Source: Rhynchopus sp. YZ270_cl-10 (Eukaryota; Euglenozoa; Diplonemea; Diplonemida; Diplonemidae). From it: DNA of 64,000 nt. Of this stretch, positions 1 to 10,603 are shown in pieces; position 1 is the stretch's first letter, and every line of letters starts with the position of its first letter. The stretch lies in assembly GCA_964035575.1 (NCBI GenBank), contig OZ037903.1:273001-337000 (forward strand), written 5' to 3'. Under the pieces are notes generated by a model. That model was given only the letters and a program-made list of their open reading frames with translations. It made no database searches and was not told the DNA's origin. The translations under genes and the position numbers were made by a program.

Positions 1-8
1 CCTCCCTC

Positions 9-1019
9 TCACAACGCGGATATTAAGACCCTGCGTCCAGCTGGGGTGAGGCGAGCGTCTGCGAAGAGCTGGATTGCCTCTGGGTACGCCTGGCGTTCGA
101 GTGCCTGCACCTTGGCCTGCACAGCAAGGTAGTCATCTGTGTCTTCTACTGTGCAGACCTTCTGCATGATGATGGGACCAGCGTCGTATTCGTTTGTCAC
201 AAAGTGTACGGTGCATCCGGTCACTTTGGCACCACGCTCGATCACAGCCCTGTGCACCTTGTCCCCGTACATCCCCTGACCAGAAAACGCAGGTATCAAC
301 GCAGGGTGAACGTTCATCACCTTGTTCTCATACGCCTCGGGGACGATGAACATGCACATATACCCCGCCAGCACAATGAGGTCGATCTTCGCCTCCTCCA
401 GCTTCGCCACCACCTCAGCGCTCATGGCGTCCCAGTTCGTTTTCTTTGTCTCCGCATCGCGGAAGCTGTGATAAGAACATCAGAAAAAGGTGAGTAAATG
501 CCAAAATGTATACAGCGAAAACTAATTTGACTTGAAATACAAAAGAATAGTGGTACATGACCGGTGCATACGTTTTTGATTCAATAGCGATGGCAGGAAT
601 GTTCCGCTCGCGGGCCCTTGTCAGGCCGTACGCATCCACCTGAGGTGAGGGGTTTTTGTGCGAAAAAAAGGGTGAAGTTGAGAATACAGCGACGGCGAAG
701 TAAATGACTTGACTTGCGGTTTCACTGTTGTAAGCCTACAGTCAAACCACAAGCTATTTACCGTAATCGGAATAATGTTCGACCGTAAAAAAAAGGTTTC
801 AACTTCCAGAAAAAAATCCTGAAAAGGTCGAACAATTTTTCCGATTACGGTACTTCACCTTTGTGTACGAATCTACGCGGGGGGGGAAATGGTACATACC
901 TTTGATGCAATAACAAGCTCAATGGACACCCCTGTCAGCCGCCCGTCATCCATATGCTCGAAGAAGTTCTGCAGTGTCGTACCACTGCCGGACAACATGA
1001 CTGCGACACGGCAGACCAT
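9..1019 (-). CDS. purN: Phosphoribosylglycinamide formyltransferase (GART), three exons
   Basis: This enzyme uses 10-formyl-tetrahydrofolate to formylate glycinamide ribonucleotide, the third step of de novo purine synthesis, in the cytosol. I join exon 1 (900-1019), exon 2 (572-639) and exon 3 (9-465). The donors are GTATGT and GTATGC, the acceptors are CAG, and the phases fit, giving about 214 aa, the usual size for a stand-alone PurN. Exon 1 opens with MVCRVAVMLSGSGTTLQ, the family's N-terminal GSGTNLQ phosphate-binding loop. Exon 3 carries VHPALIPAFSGQGMYG, with the catalytic His of the N-VHPALIP motif, followed by VTGCTVHFV and the YDAGPIIMQ block with the active-site Asp. In animals this domain is fused to two other purine enzymes. 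Here it stands alone, as in yeast Ade8 and bacteria. Intron 1 (640-899) holds a TA-flanked foldback element. Confidence 0.93.
761..850. mobile_element. Foldback MITE with TA target site, inside a purN intron
   Basis: A left arm beginning CCGTAATCGGAA and ending GTTCGACC is repeated in inverse at the right end (GGTCGAAC...TTCCGATTACGG). The roughly 26-bp arms are nearly perfect around a centre of about 40 bp. TA lies on both sides (759-760 and 851-852), as in Tc1/mariner-type (Stowaway-like) insertions. It has no coding capacity and lies in intron 1 of the formyltransferase gene. A random hairpin is unlikely given the arm length, but the superfamily assignment rests only on the TA. Confidence 0.6.
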
Positions 1020-1327
1020 TGTTGTGTATTGTCTCGACTAAAAGTCCTTCCGTTCCTGGCGCAAAATACGTTGTAGATCCCCAAAGGAATATGAATAGGG
1101 GGGGGAACAGTCAAAAAAAGAAGCCCACATTTTTTCTTTCTGTAAACAAAAAGCAACTCTGGCACCCTACTGGTTTTCTATTTTCGTATCAACCAACCAC
1201 AATTGGGCATTCAATCCCCTCCCCTAAAAGAGACTAGTATACGATAGGTTGTTATCTATGCTCTATCACCCTCCTACTGTAAGATCTTACAAATCCTTTT
1301 CAAAAAAAAAAAAAAAAAATGGAATAG

Positions 1328-1757
1328 TTACTTCACCTCCTGACCCACGATGTCAGCCAAAAAAAAGGCACCATTTTTTTTTTGTCCAAAACTGTGTCAT
1401 TCAAGGAATGACATGGTAGAGTAACAGTACATCTCCAATGGGAGAACGCCAAAGGAATTTTTTTCGGAAAATGTACTATTTTGCTCTCCATTTTTTTTTT
1501 TTCGTTTTGGGTGGGGGGGAAAAATGGGGTTTTTTTTTTTAAATCTGTACCTTGTCTACCTTATCGAACTTCGGGTCGCGTAGGAAGGACCTCGGTAGAG
1601 GGGTTCCGTTGTCAAGGTGGTCTCTGTATATAGTGACGGGCGACCAGAACTTCTTCCAAAGAAACAGCAACAGACAGACAACAAGGGCGAGCACTACTAT
1701 GAGGGTCATTGCATCTTTCAACACCCCATCGTCTTTTGACTTTTTGTGCCCCATCAC
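1328..1757 (-). CDS. Small single-pass membrane protein, two exons (hypothetical)
   Basis: I do not recognise the family. Exon 1 (1551-1757) starts at MMGHKKSKDDG. A 17-residue hydrophobic helix (about residues 18-34, LIVVLALVVCLLLFLW) precedes a basic KK, and a hydrophilic tail of about 35 residues follows. A donor AAG|GTACAG ends the exon in phase 0. A possible last exon at 1328-1339 (after CAG) would add EVK and a stop, giving about 72 aa. Without splicing the frame stops three codons later. Arg/Lys on both sides of the helix leaves the topology open. The hydrophobic profile and intron-like end argue for a real gene, but the evidence is thin. Confidence 0.4.
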
Positions 1758-3744
1758 AACTAATAGTTAAGGTATTCCCTTTGCCGCTCCCTCCCTCTCT
1801 CTTGTTGTTTTGATGCGTCCACACACTATATCACACCTGTAGGCTGGTGGTGTTTGCGGAGCACGGTTGGGTGAGTAAAAATGGCATGACCCGCAAAGCC
1901 CGTATGATTGAAAAAGGGGGGGATAAAAGGGAGCACTTTCTTTTGTTTCACCAAAAGTTTTTTTTCTTCTTATTTCAACATTTCCCGTTTACTGTTTTAG
2001 GTTTTTTTTTTCCCCCCTCCTCCCAGTGTCTTTTCTAGGAATCCAGATTTTCAAGATTGAGGGGGGGTCATTGACTGCCCCTCGAATCCCTCTTTAAAAA
2101 AAAAAGACACTGTCGCCGACAAAGTGTGTCCCAAATGGGCACCCTTTTGGCTACTGTGGCTAAGCCTCTCTGTCCTCTCTTCTTTGCTACTTATTTAGAA
2201 AAAAAAAAGGGGGATGGTATGGTGGGGGGGGGGGGTTGGCAAATAATAGCTGCTCCAAATCTGGGTTACCTGCATTTGTACCTGAGAGAGGTTACTAAAA
2301 TATGTGTCTTTGTTTTTTTTTGTGTGTGTTTTTTTTTGCTCATCCCAACAAAGCTCTGACCCGAGGCTAGCGAGGAGATAGCGAACAGAGAGTTTGGAAG
2401 CAACAGACATAGTATTTTTTGTGAACAAAAAAAAAAATCCAAAAAAAAATTAAAGTGACAATGTGAAAGGCGCAAAATACACCTCAAAATATTTTTAAAA
2501 AAAAATGGGGGAAACACCCCCAACAGATAACCTACAGCATCACAAAACAAACTGGGGGGGAGGGAAAAAAAAAGGGTTTTGTTAGATGAACCTAAGCCTC
2601 TAGCATTGGTCCTAACTAGGGGGGGTTTTTTTTGTATGTAACCCTTCCCAGTTAATAAGATGACGGTACCATTTTTTTTGTCTTTTTTTTTTTGCTCAAT
2701 CTAAATCCCCGTCGTTCAACAGAGGAAGAACCCAGTGGCTGTACTGTGATAATTGCCCATCATAATACAGAGTACACATCACAATACAGCTGTATTGTGT
2801 ATTATGTATGTATCGTGATAAACAATAATCACACAGCTCCACTAACCCCCCACCATCTATTCCTCCCTTCCAATCTTATTGCCAAACGAGAAGACAAATT
2901 TTAAAGAAAAATTAAAAAAAGTTGGGAGATGACAATGGGGTTTTAAAAAATGAAACTTTTTTTTTTGTGCTCTTTTGCTTTTCTTTTTTTTTTTTTTGAA
3001 AGATGACGGATACGGGAAGAGGCAAAACAAAACAAATGCATTCTACCTTCCTCCACCCAAGCACTCAATACCTGATCGCTGATGAAAGTCAGTATTTTTT
3101 TAAAAAAAGAGGGGCAAAAAAGGGAGGGACAGTTCTGTCGTTTTTCATTATTATTTTTTTTTGACAATCTGGTGATACAGTTTGTGCCAGCCTTTCACTA
3201 TCCAGATTTTCTTAGAGATGACATTTTTTTGTGAACGGGGGTCGTTTGTTTTGCACTTTTTTTTTGAAATATTTTTAGTGTTTTTACCCGATGTTTGACA
3301 CTATTCAATTTTCTTGTGACACAGGTACGGGAAGGTTTGAAACAACTTAAACAGGCAACATAAAATAGGTGAGCAGCATGGCAGCTATGGGAGGGGGGGG
3401 GTTTTTTCGGGGTCGGGAAGAATAATAATAAATAAAAATTAATCCAAAACAAAAACTTCTCCAAGGCAAGCTATTTATTCTGCCCATTTTTTTCTTTTTC
3501 TTTTTTTTTTTTTTGCTATTTTTTTTTTTGCTAAATTTTGCCAAAGGGGGGAAATGGGGGGGACTATTTTTTTATTTTTTTGATCCTGATGGGGGTTGGG
3601 GGGGTCTTTCTAAAAGGCCGCCACAAAACAAATACTGAAGGCAAAAAAAAAAAGAACCTGCGGGGATAGGGGCTGTCACACTCCCAATCCTTTACCCAGG
3701 GGTTCTCTCCTCTCTCTCTCTCTCTCTCGTCCTCCCACCCAGGT
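1758..3744. other. Low-complexity intergenic stretch, no gene seen
   Basis: Nearly 2 kb dominated by A, T and G homopolymer runs. Overlapping short frames in both directions are low-complexity and lack family signatures. It contains one degenerate copy of hairpin repeat HP1 (2584-2616). At 2033-2068 a stretch (ggaatccagattttcaagat and neighbours) is closely similar to part of the hAT-like element at 51900-51930, suggesting a decayed relative. Confidence 0.6.
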
Positions 3745-5044
3745 CTATTGGTGGGAGCACTGCACACCCTGGCCCTGGCCCTCCTCTTCTGCGTCATCCT
3801 CCTCCTCCTCACCCATCTTGCCCATGCTGTTCCACTGCTCGTGAGTGTAGTCGTCCATGAAGCACTCCTCGGGTTCCTCGCCGGCCTGAAGGTGGTGGTG
3901 GTTGTGGTTGTGCGGAGAGAGGCAAATTGTATACTTTTTTGAAAATCTGTGAATAACTTCAAATATGAAAAGATTTGTACACTGAAGCGAGGTACCGGGC
4001 CGTCAACAAAACAATAATAAAAACTTTTATGACGACCTAGTCAGCACCATGGTAAAAATGACTGACAATGTGTAAAATGTTAGGCTTTGTTCCAGTAAAA
4101 GTGTCATGTTAAGACCGTCGTGATATAAATAAATGCCTCTTGTGCAGACTCTTTAAGGAGAACTCATGGCGATGACATACCGGGAAGTCGCTGTCGACCT
4201 TGCGGCCTCCGGGGAGCGCCTTGCTGAAGGAGGCCATCTGGTCTTCGTCGACTGTGCGGGGGAACTCTATGCTGAAGTTGACAATAAGGTCGCCCTTGCC
4301 CATCGCCTCCTCACGGGGCATGCCCTCGCCCTTGACGCACATCAGGTGTCCGGGGGTGATCACGGTGCCGGAGGGTGCGTTGACGTGCAGCTTTCTCTTG
4401 TCCAGGTGTTCGACCTCGAACGAAAAGCCGAGGAGTGCCTGCTGAAGCGTGATGGTCTTCTTCAGAACAAGGTCGTCCTGCTGGCGCTCAAAGACCTTGT
4501 GGGGCTCCTCCTGCAGCACGACCACAATCGACCCGGGCACGTCAATGTCAGGCGACTGGTCGCCCTCTCCCTCAAACGGAATCTGTGTGCCGTCGGCCAT
4601 ACCCGGCTGGATCTTCACCTTCAGCTTGCGGTCCTGTTCCTTCACCTTTGCGCCGTTGCAGGTTTTGCATTTGTCCTTCTCCTGGATTGTTGTCCCTGCA
4701 CCCTGGCACTGATCACACGCCACCTGCACCTGCTGAATCATACCAGGTCCCACCATGCGTCTCTGAATGGTTGCACCACGTCCGTGGCAGCCGGTGCACT
4801 CGTGAGATTTTCCGTTCTTTGCTCCGGTTCCCTTGCACCCAGAGCAAAGCACTGTCTGCGGGATCTCGAGCGACTCCGATCCACCGTTGTAGAGTGTCTC
4901 GAGTTTCACAGGCATCCGCACGCCAACGTCACGTCCACGGCGTTTTCTCGGGGCACCTCCCATACCACCCATGCCTCCCATGCCGCCCATCATACCCGGG
5001 AAGCCACCACCACCCATCATGCCGAAGATATCTTGAGGGTTCAT
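3745..5044 (-). CDS. Type I (DnaJ A) Hsp40 lacking the J domain, prenylated C-terminus
   Basis: Two exons, 4181-5044 and 3745-3885 (GTATGT donor, CAG acceptor, phase 0), give about 334 aa. A short Gly/Met-rich start (MNPQDIFGMMGGGGFPGM) matches the G/F region of Ydj1/DNAJA proteins. The cysteine-rich zinc domain has four repeats, CSGCKGTG, CTGCHGRG, CDQCQGAG and CKTCNGAK (about residues 67-142). The two substrate-binding beta domains and an acidic tail follow. The protein ends VQCSHQ, where CSHQ is a CaaX-type farnesylation box, as in Ydj1 (CASQ) and DNAJA2 (CAHQ). The J domain with its HPD motif, needed to stimulate Hsp70 ATPase, is absent. Only 112 bases separate this ATG from the stop of PTRHD1 upstream, so no J-domain exon fits. 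It could hold substrates without driving Hsp70, or act in trans with another J protein. Family assignment is sure; the role is inference. Confidence 0.9.
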
Positions 5045-5156
5045 TGTTTATTGGGGTTTGCTGAATCCTGATGGGTGAGGCAGGTCTTTGTGTCAAAAAA
5101 TGAAGGTTTCACAAACAAAACAAAAAAAAAGAAACACTACGTTCCCAGAACCTGTT

Positions 5157-5609
5157 CTATTTCTCTTTCTTCGCAACAAAATCGCGATACAACTGCATTT
5201 TCTTAAAAAGCGGTGCCACGTCTTCTTTGACAACGGGTTTCGATGCCAAAGCTGTGGGAATGTTTTCTGGCTGTTCAAGCCAGAGAGAGGCAGGGACTCC
5301 TGCATCTTTTAACGATGCTGCGAGGGTCAACAGGGCAGTCTCGTTCTTGCATTTGAGCACCACTTTATGCATGGAGTCAATGCACCCAGGTGCGAGGTAC
5401 TGTGCCGTGAGCGCGTCCTCCCTGTTCTCCCACACCGCCTTCAGCGACGCGTGGCAGCACTGCGTCGCTATTGACCCGACACTCCATCCCAACGCCTTCC
5501 CCAGGTCCTCACGGACCACCACGTACTGTACAACTCGAGAAGGGAGGGGCATCGTTGCTCCCCCCTCGGTGGCCAATTCGCTTGTATGTGTCTCTTCTTC
5601 TGCAGACAT
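5157..5609 (-). CDS. PTRHD1: PTRHD1-type peptidyl-tRNA hydrolase domain protein
   Basis: A single exon of 150 aa when started at MSAEEETHTS. A CT-rich stretch upstream (to 5693) is open in frame but looks like 5' UTR. The PTH2-like fold is visible: QYVVVREDLGKALGWSVGSI, AQCCHASLKAV (shared with PTH2 enzymes as AAQCxHA), DSMHKVVLKCKNE, and the PTRHD1-specific WLEQPENIPTALASKP near the C-terminus. The family is related to archaeal/eukaryotic peptidyl-tRNA hydrolase 2, but whether PTRHD1 proteins cleave peptidyl-tRNA is poorly established. The J-less Hsp40 begins 112 bases downstream on the same strand. Confidence 0.88.
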   Translation of the reverse strand: MSAEEETHTSELATEGGATMPLPSRVVQYVVVREDLGKALGWSVGSIATQCCHASLKAVWENREDALTAQYLAPGCIDSMHKVVLKCKNETALLTLAASLKDAGVPASLWLEQPENIPTALASKPVVKEDVAPLFKKMQLYRDFVAKKEK

Positions 5610-7642
5610 GCGGGAGGAAAGAGGAGAAGAGGAGAGAGAGAGAGAGAGGACAGCTGTTCTGTGATGCGGGAAAAAATGGGGAGGGAAATACATAGCGTAA
5701 AAATATTTTAAAAAAAATGTTCCGGAAAAAGGCGAATTCAGCAGTGAAAAAAGTTTGCGAATTTAGGTGTTTGTATTTTTGATGGTCGTCAGATAGCACC
5801 GATCCTGTTGTTTCATGTATAGTTGAAAAGTGGAAGGGGTTCTTCATTGGCCGTTGTGCATTGTACAGTTGTTCGGTGGAGAATCTTGCACCCGCGATTG
5901 AGCCTTCCAGGGGCATCGAGGCAGGTCGGAGCTGCAACCCTGTGGCTCACCCACGACAGGAGCTTTTTTTTGCGTTCTTTTTTGCTTTTGCGACCTCAGA
6001 GATCTTGGTTTGCGAATGGAAGGTAATCAACGTCTTGCGACTCATACGCCAGGTAAATGGTAGTGTTGTCATCAGTGGTGTGTCCTTCACAATGAATCTT
6101 GCAAAGAGGATAGAAGAAGGAGCCCAGAAGTCAAGGCAAATGTATTAAATTAACGTTTTCAAAAACTAGACTAAATCCCTGAGGATGTTAATGTAACTGT
6201 GTGACATATGGTTTAGTAACAACGCGAAGGTTGCAGCCCAGCACAGGGCATCGCGAGCGACTTACGAAATATATGTAACGCAGCAGGCAGGCCTGCATGC
6301 TTTGCTTTACGACAACATCCAGCGTGGAGCTGTGCATCACAGAATGCAGATGCCTCCAAACCCAATTGATGGTCGATGTTTTCTCTTTTGGTAGTTTGTA
6401 TTAGTGTAGATTGATTTGAAGGGTTGCTTTGAGGCGAATTATATTTGTTTTCATTAATCGTTTTCGTCTTTTGTTTTTTGTGTTTTATGTTTTATGTTTT
6501 ATGTTAATATAACTGTGTGACATATGGTTTAGTAGCGCAACGCGAAGGTAGCAGCCCAGCACAGGGCATCACGAGCGACTTACGAAATATACGTAACGCA
6601 GCAGGCAGGCCTGCATGCTTTGCTTTACGACAACATCCAGCGTGGAGCTGTGCATCACAGAATGCAGATGCCTCCAAACCCAATTGATGGTCGATATTTT
6701 CTCTTTTGGTAGTTTGTATTAGTGTAGATGCCAGAATCTCGGACTTATTTGAATCTAAACAGTCACCGCAGTGCCAACACGAAGAAAACTCAGATGGTGG
6801 TGCATGTTGAAGCATCGGCACAGAGACAGCCAAAAAGACTGTTTCATACGATTGGAGTGATTTGTGTGTGAATGTTTATCATCACTGATGAAGGGATAAG
6901 GGTAAAGGAGGACTCACCCCTGGCAGGTGTAAGAGAATTCAGCAGTGAAAAAGCTTGCGAGTTTAGGTGTTTGTATTCAACCGACAGAGATGCCGTCAGA
7001 TAGTACCGATCCTGTTGCTTCATCCTTTTAAAAATGCAGATTCTGCAGAGACATGGTGCGGAGCAATTTAAAAAAAAAACAGCACCTTTTTTTTTTCTAT
7101 GTTTATTTCGTTTCATTTGCTTTGTGTGTCATGTTCGCAACCACCCCTGAAAGCTAGTCAATTAGGAAAAAAAAGAACAACAGAAGAAAAAAAAAAAAAA
7201 CAGCCTTTTCCCCAGAGTGCTCCAGAGTGCGATTTTTTGGGGGGAAATCGCATAAGTTTTTTCCTTTAGAAATCGTTGGTGCGATTTCGGGATGCTGAAA
7301 AAGAAAAAAAAAGAAAAGTTGGTAAGATGAGTCCAAGCTGTTTGTGCCTGATTTTTGTATTTAAAAAAAACGGTGTCGACCCCACAGCGATTGAGCCGTG
7401 CTGGGACACCATTTTACACGAAATCCGTCAGCTGAGCAACTACCTTCAAAGATATGAAATAAGAGAGTGTTTTGCAAGAAGACATATCAACACTGTCCGA
7501 CCTTGCGTTTCATTTAAAAAAAACTACCTCAAGACAGCACTGAAGATTAATCAACCATCCTTCCACCCCCACCCCCTATCCCCCTACGATCTGTCGCAGG
7601 GGGTCTTTATACTTTGGCAAAAAATATTTTTTGGCTTCCCTT
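5610..7642. repeat. Gene-free gap with two pairs of direct repeats
   Basis: No coding region is convincing. Repeat pair 1 is about 220 bp at roughly 6188-6408 and 6502-6728. Both copies read gtgtgacatatggtttagta, then a conserved block ending at tttgtattagtgtaga, with scattered substitutions. They are separated by an AT-rich spacer with a TTTTATG microsatellite (about 6480-6503). Repeat pair 2 is about 85 bp at roughly 5741-5821 and 6932-7023 (gaattcagcagtgaaaaa, then agatagcaccgatcctgttg) and brackets pair 1. The nested order suggests an older repeat unit split by a later duplication. The short open frames here come from these repeats. Confidence 0.65.
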
Positions 7643-9442
7643 TCAACTTCTGACCCTCCGTCTAGGTGCAGCCTTCTTTGCAGCCGGGGTGACCACCCCG
7701 CAGAGCTGTTTGATCTGCTGCTTGAGGAGCTTGCTGAGGGTTAGGTGTTTGAGGTATTTTGTGTCCGCTTGGGCGACGTCTGCGAGAAAATTTGGGTCCT
7801 TTTGGAGCTCTGAGCTGAGGTAGGGGAGGGTACGACCTTCACTTATCACTGCAATGTGCAACATTAGCCCACGGTCCTCTAGAGCACGACCACTTGCATG
7901 CAACACTGCCCCCGGGAAATTCACGACTGCCGCCGCTAGCACGACCGGATCTTCTCTCACCACTGGCACAAACAGGCATAACGCCTCGCTGTTCACCGCT
8001 ACAGCACGCAATGCGAATCCTCTATCGGCCCTCAAAGTTGGTCCCAACATTGGCCGCGCACCGTCCTCTGATACTGCAAGAAATGCTAGCCCTTCATCCT
8101 CTCTCAGCGCTACAGGGAGATAGTCAAATATGCCGTATTCCTCAATGAGATTCCCAAGAAAGCTGTGATTCGCAAGAACAAACGATGGGAACAACGGAAC
8201 AATGTCACGGTGGTGAAGCTGCTCGACCAACTCCGTCACAAACTCTTCGTCACGAAACAGCTCTTCCTCCAAATGCGGTAGAGCCAACCGCAGGCCAAAT
8301 GTACATCGTGTTGCCTTCAAAAAGGCTTCCTTATCGCGAAACACAGAGGGGTCGGCAGCTTGCAACACTATCTCCATTTTTTGGGTACTCCCATGTGACA
8401 TGTCCTCTACACGGCATATTATCTCTTTTAGGAATTCTGGGTCAGAACGGAGGGTCCGACTGCACCGTGAATATGCAGAAGAATGCCGGAGGGCAAGCGC
8501 CTTCATGAACACATCATCCTGCAGAAGAGCTGGCGGTGTCATAGGATATAGCTCTGGTGCAGTCTCGAGAAGTGCTTGCATAATGGTGCTATCATTGCGC
8601 ATTGCATCTGAAGTACGGTGTATAAGATACGGTGCAAACGTCACCGCTTTGTGAAGAAATTCTGCGTTTTCCAACAGCTCTGGAGACACCAGCATCATCA
8701 CCGCGGAGCTTGCAAAATAATCGGACATTTCACTATACCCAAACCTGTCGCTCACATCCCAGCTCGAATCCTCCTCTTCCTCTTCACTTTCAGAGTCTTT
8801 CGTTCCACAGGATTCTTGCAACGCGGCGAGCATTACCTCCGCATTACCTCTGAGGCTCGCATCCGCAAAAAACAGAGTAGCCGAATCCACCTTAACTGCT
8901 TCAAGAACAACGGACGCATCCTTTAGCAGAGCGGGGCTCGCATAGCGGAGATGCGTCGCATTTTGCTCTATCGCAGCCAGAACAAAGGCCTTATCGTCCC
9001 ACAGAGAGGTGTTAATGGCTTGAATAGGTAGGTCATTTTCTAATGCAATAAGCGCTAGGTTCGGATCGCTTCGCAGAGAATCGCTAATATCAAGGTAATC
9101 CATCGGGTGTGCCGTAATGGCAGCAAGCACTATGTCTTTGTCCTCCCTCTGATGTGCTGGGAGACCTGCCAAAGCTACGTGGTCCTCTGTGATGAGACGC
9201 AGAGCGCGAACATTGCTTTCAATGACTTCTAAGGTATCCCCAGATTGCAATGCAGACGCAGCCACGGCCTCCCCCCCATCCCTCCCTACAGGGACCCCAT
9301 TATGCAGCAATGCGACGTTCTCTGCATCACCCACTCCAGTCTCCTCAGCGATGACCCGCTTCAATTCTGCAAAGCTTGCTTCTGTTGACGCTTCAATAGG
9401 GTATTGCATTCCTGTCGCCTGAACAAACGCGAAAAACTCCAT
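7643..9442 (-). CDS. DUF4116-repeat protein with N-terminal ubiquitin-like domain
   Basis: An intronless 599-aa protein. Residues 1-77 look like a beta-grasp/ubiquitin-like fold (MEFFAFVQATGMQYPIEAST, then an E-x-G loop and SGDTLEVIE end). The rest is a tandem series of about 25-50-residue helical repeats of the DUF4116 type. Each has a pattern such as LRSDPNLALIALENDLP, LWDDKAFVLAAIEQNATHL or LKDASVVLEAVKVDSATL, with D-x-(E/A)-hh-L-x-A-h at the core. An acidic SEEEEEDSS insert lies near residue 215. The tail is basic (KKAAPRRRVRS). DUF4116 proteins are common in protists and some large DNA viruses; their function is unknown. The ubiquitin-like call is tentative, the repeat call firm. Confidence 0.8.
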   Translation of the reverse strand: MEFFAFVQATGMQYPIEASTEASFAELKRVIAEETGVGDAENVALLHNGVPVGRDGGEAVAASALQSGDTLEVIESNVRALRLITEDHVALAGLPAHQREDKDIVLAAITAHPMDYLDISDSLRSDPNLALIALENDLPIQAINTSLWDDKAFVLAAIEQNATHLRYASPALLKDASVVLEAVKVDSATLFFADASLRGNAEVMLAALQESCGTKDSESEEEEEDSSWDVSDRFGYSEMSDYFASSAVMMLVSPELLENAEFLHKAVTFAPYLIHRTSDAMRNDSTIMQALLETAPELYPMTPPALLQDDVFMKALALRHSSAYSRCSRTLRSDPEFLKEIICRVEDMSHGSTQKMEIVLQAADPSVFRDKEAFLKATRCTFGLRLALPHLEEELFRDEEFVTELVEQLHHRDIVPLFPSFVLANHSFLGNLIEEYGIFDYLPVALREDEGLAFLAVSEDGARPMLGPTLRADRGFALRAVAVNSEALCLFVPVVREDPVVLAAAVVNFPGAVLHASGRALEDRGLMLHIAVISEGRTLPYLSSELQKDPNFLADVAQADTKYLKHLTLSKLLKQQIKQLCGVVTPAAKKAAPRRRVRS

Positions 9443-10162
9443 TATTTTTCAGTTTAAAAATGGGGGTCTAATAGGATGGAAGTGGAGGATGAGGATGAAT
9501 GGATGAAGGGAGGGGTGTTGAAGCAGGTCTCCCTTTGAACTCTGATTGACACCCAAGAACACAGTGTAAGTGCTATAGTGCTTTAGCGAACCCTCTCGGG
9601 ATAAATTCTTGCGGAGGGTACCGTTAATACCCTCAAATAATCATCAAACCGGAAACCCATGATAGTAGTTGTGTTGAAAGATTAAGATATAATTTTCAAA
9701 TCGAAAGATGGAGTTTTATCCACCAGCTTCGTCTCCTCTTTTTCTTTTGAAAGAAGAAATTGTACAGCACGGCGAAATCGATAAGAAAAGTTGTCACGTC
9801 CAATAAAAAGGGGGGGTGGTGAGGGTATCGGTTTGTGTTACGTTTTGTGAAAGAAAGAGCTGTTGAAACGTGCTAAAAAAACGCATCTCAGTCGAGAGAA
9901 ATGAGTGGGGACACTAATGTGCGCATAAAGCTACAAAAAACAAAAGCTAAAACTTGAAAGCTGCTTATGATGTGCGTTCTCACAGACAAACACACACATC
10001 TTGAAATACGAGGATAAAAAACACAAAGAGGGGGGAAAAAACTTGGAATATTGAACACCCACACACTCAACACAACACGGGGTTTTCCCTCTGCTTAGTC
10101 ACCTTCACAAATCCAGCACAAAGGCAACACAACACTGTTTACCTAAACACTATGTGTGCGCA
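9443..10162. other. Intergenic, no gene seen
   Basis: This stretch separates the DUF4116 gene from fucose mutarotase. It holds a gtgctaaaaaaacgcatctc motif near 9873 that recurs at about 18331 (the third module of the HP1 composite repeat). A fragment tgcttagtcaccttcaca at about 10094 matches the right arm of HP1. I see no conserved open frame. Confidence 0.5.
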
Positions 10163-10603
10163 TCAGTAGTCGGTCGGGGTGACCCCCTTCTTGAGGATGA
10201 TATTGCCGTACTTTGCAGTTTCCCCAGTCATGACGACTGCGAAGGCTGTCTTAGCGCGTGTGTAGAAGGCGAAACGTTCGACCTTCTCGGGTAACGCTGC
10301 CTTGGGTGTCGATGCGTGAATGGCGTCCATGTAGCGAGATTCCACGCTAGGGTCAAGTGTGTCCCCAGGCACTGCGTCCATCATCGCAAGTGGGTGCGGA
10401 ACGTACTGGTCCAGCTCAAAGAGAGGCAACACGCCGCGAAGCAAGTCAGGGATCTTCAGCCCGTCCGCTCGTACCACGCGAACCCCCTGTGACTCACCAG
10501 GAAAGTGTGCATCAGCAAAGACAATCTCATCGCCATGTCCCATCCTGTTCAACACATCAAGCAAGTCTGGGCTCACCACAGGGGAAATGCCTTTGAGAAC
10601 CAT
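10163..10603 (-). CDS. FUOM: L-fucose mutarotase (RbsD/FucU family)
   Basis: A single-exon 146-aa protein, the normal family length. It interconverts alpha and beta anomers of L-fucose, feeding fucose salvage to GDP-fucose. The N-terminal [20 protein letters not shown] matches the conserved start (LKGIxPxLSPELLxxLxxMGHGDE). The [17 protein letters not shown] block carries the catalytic His and Asp, and HPLAMMDAV and an [16 protein letters not shown] segment follow, as in human FUOM. The stop follows GVTPTDY. It likely forms a cyclic oligomer, as family members do. No neighbouring gene points to a sugar pathway cluster. Confidence 0.93.
   Translation of the reverse strand: MVLKGISPVVSPDLLDVLNRMGHGDEIVFADAHFPGESQGVRVVRADGLKIPDLLRGVLPLFELDQYVPHPLAMMDAVPGDTLDPSVESRYMDAIHASTPKAALPEKVERFAFYTRAKTAFAVVMTGETAKYGNIILKKGVTPTDY

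Noticed and set aside
4166-5071. 301-aa plus-strand frame opposite the Hsp40 gene
   Set aside because: It mirrors the conserved zinc and client domains on the minus strand; no motif of its own.
6188-6728. tRNA-like genes in the 220-bp repeats
   Set aside because: No A box/B box pair and no cloverleaf could be drawn.
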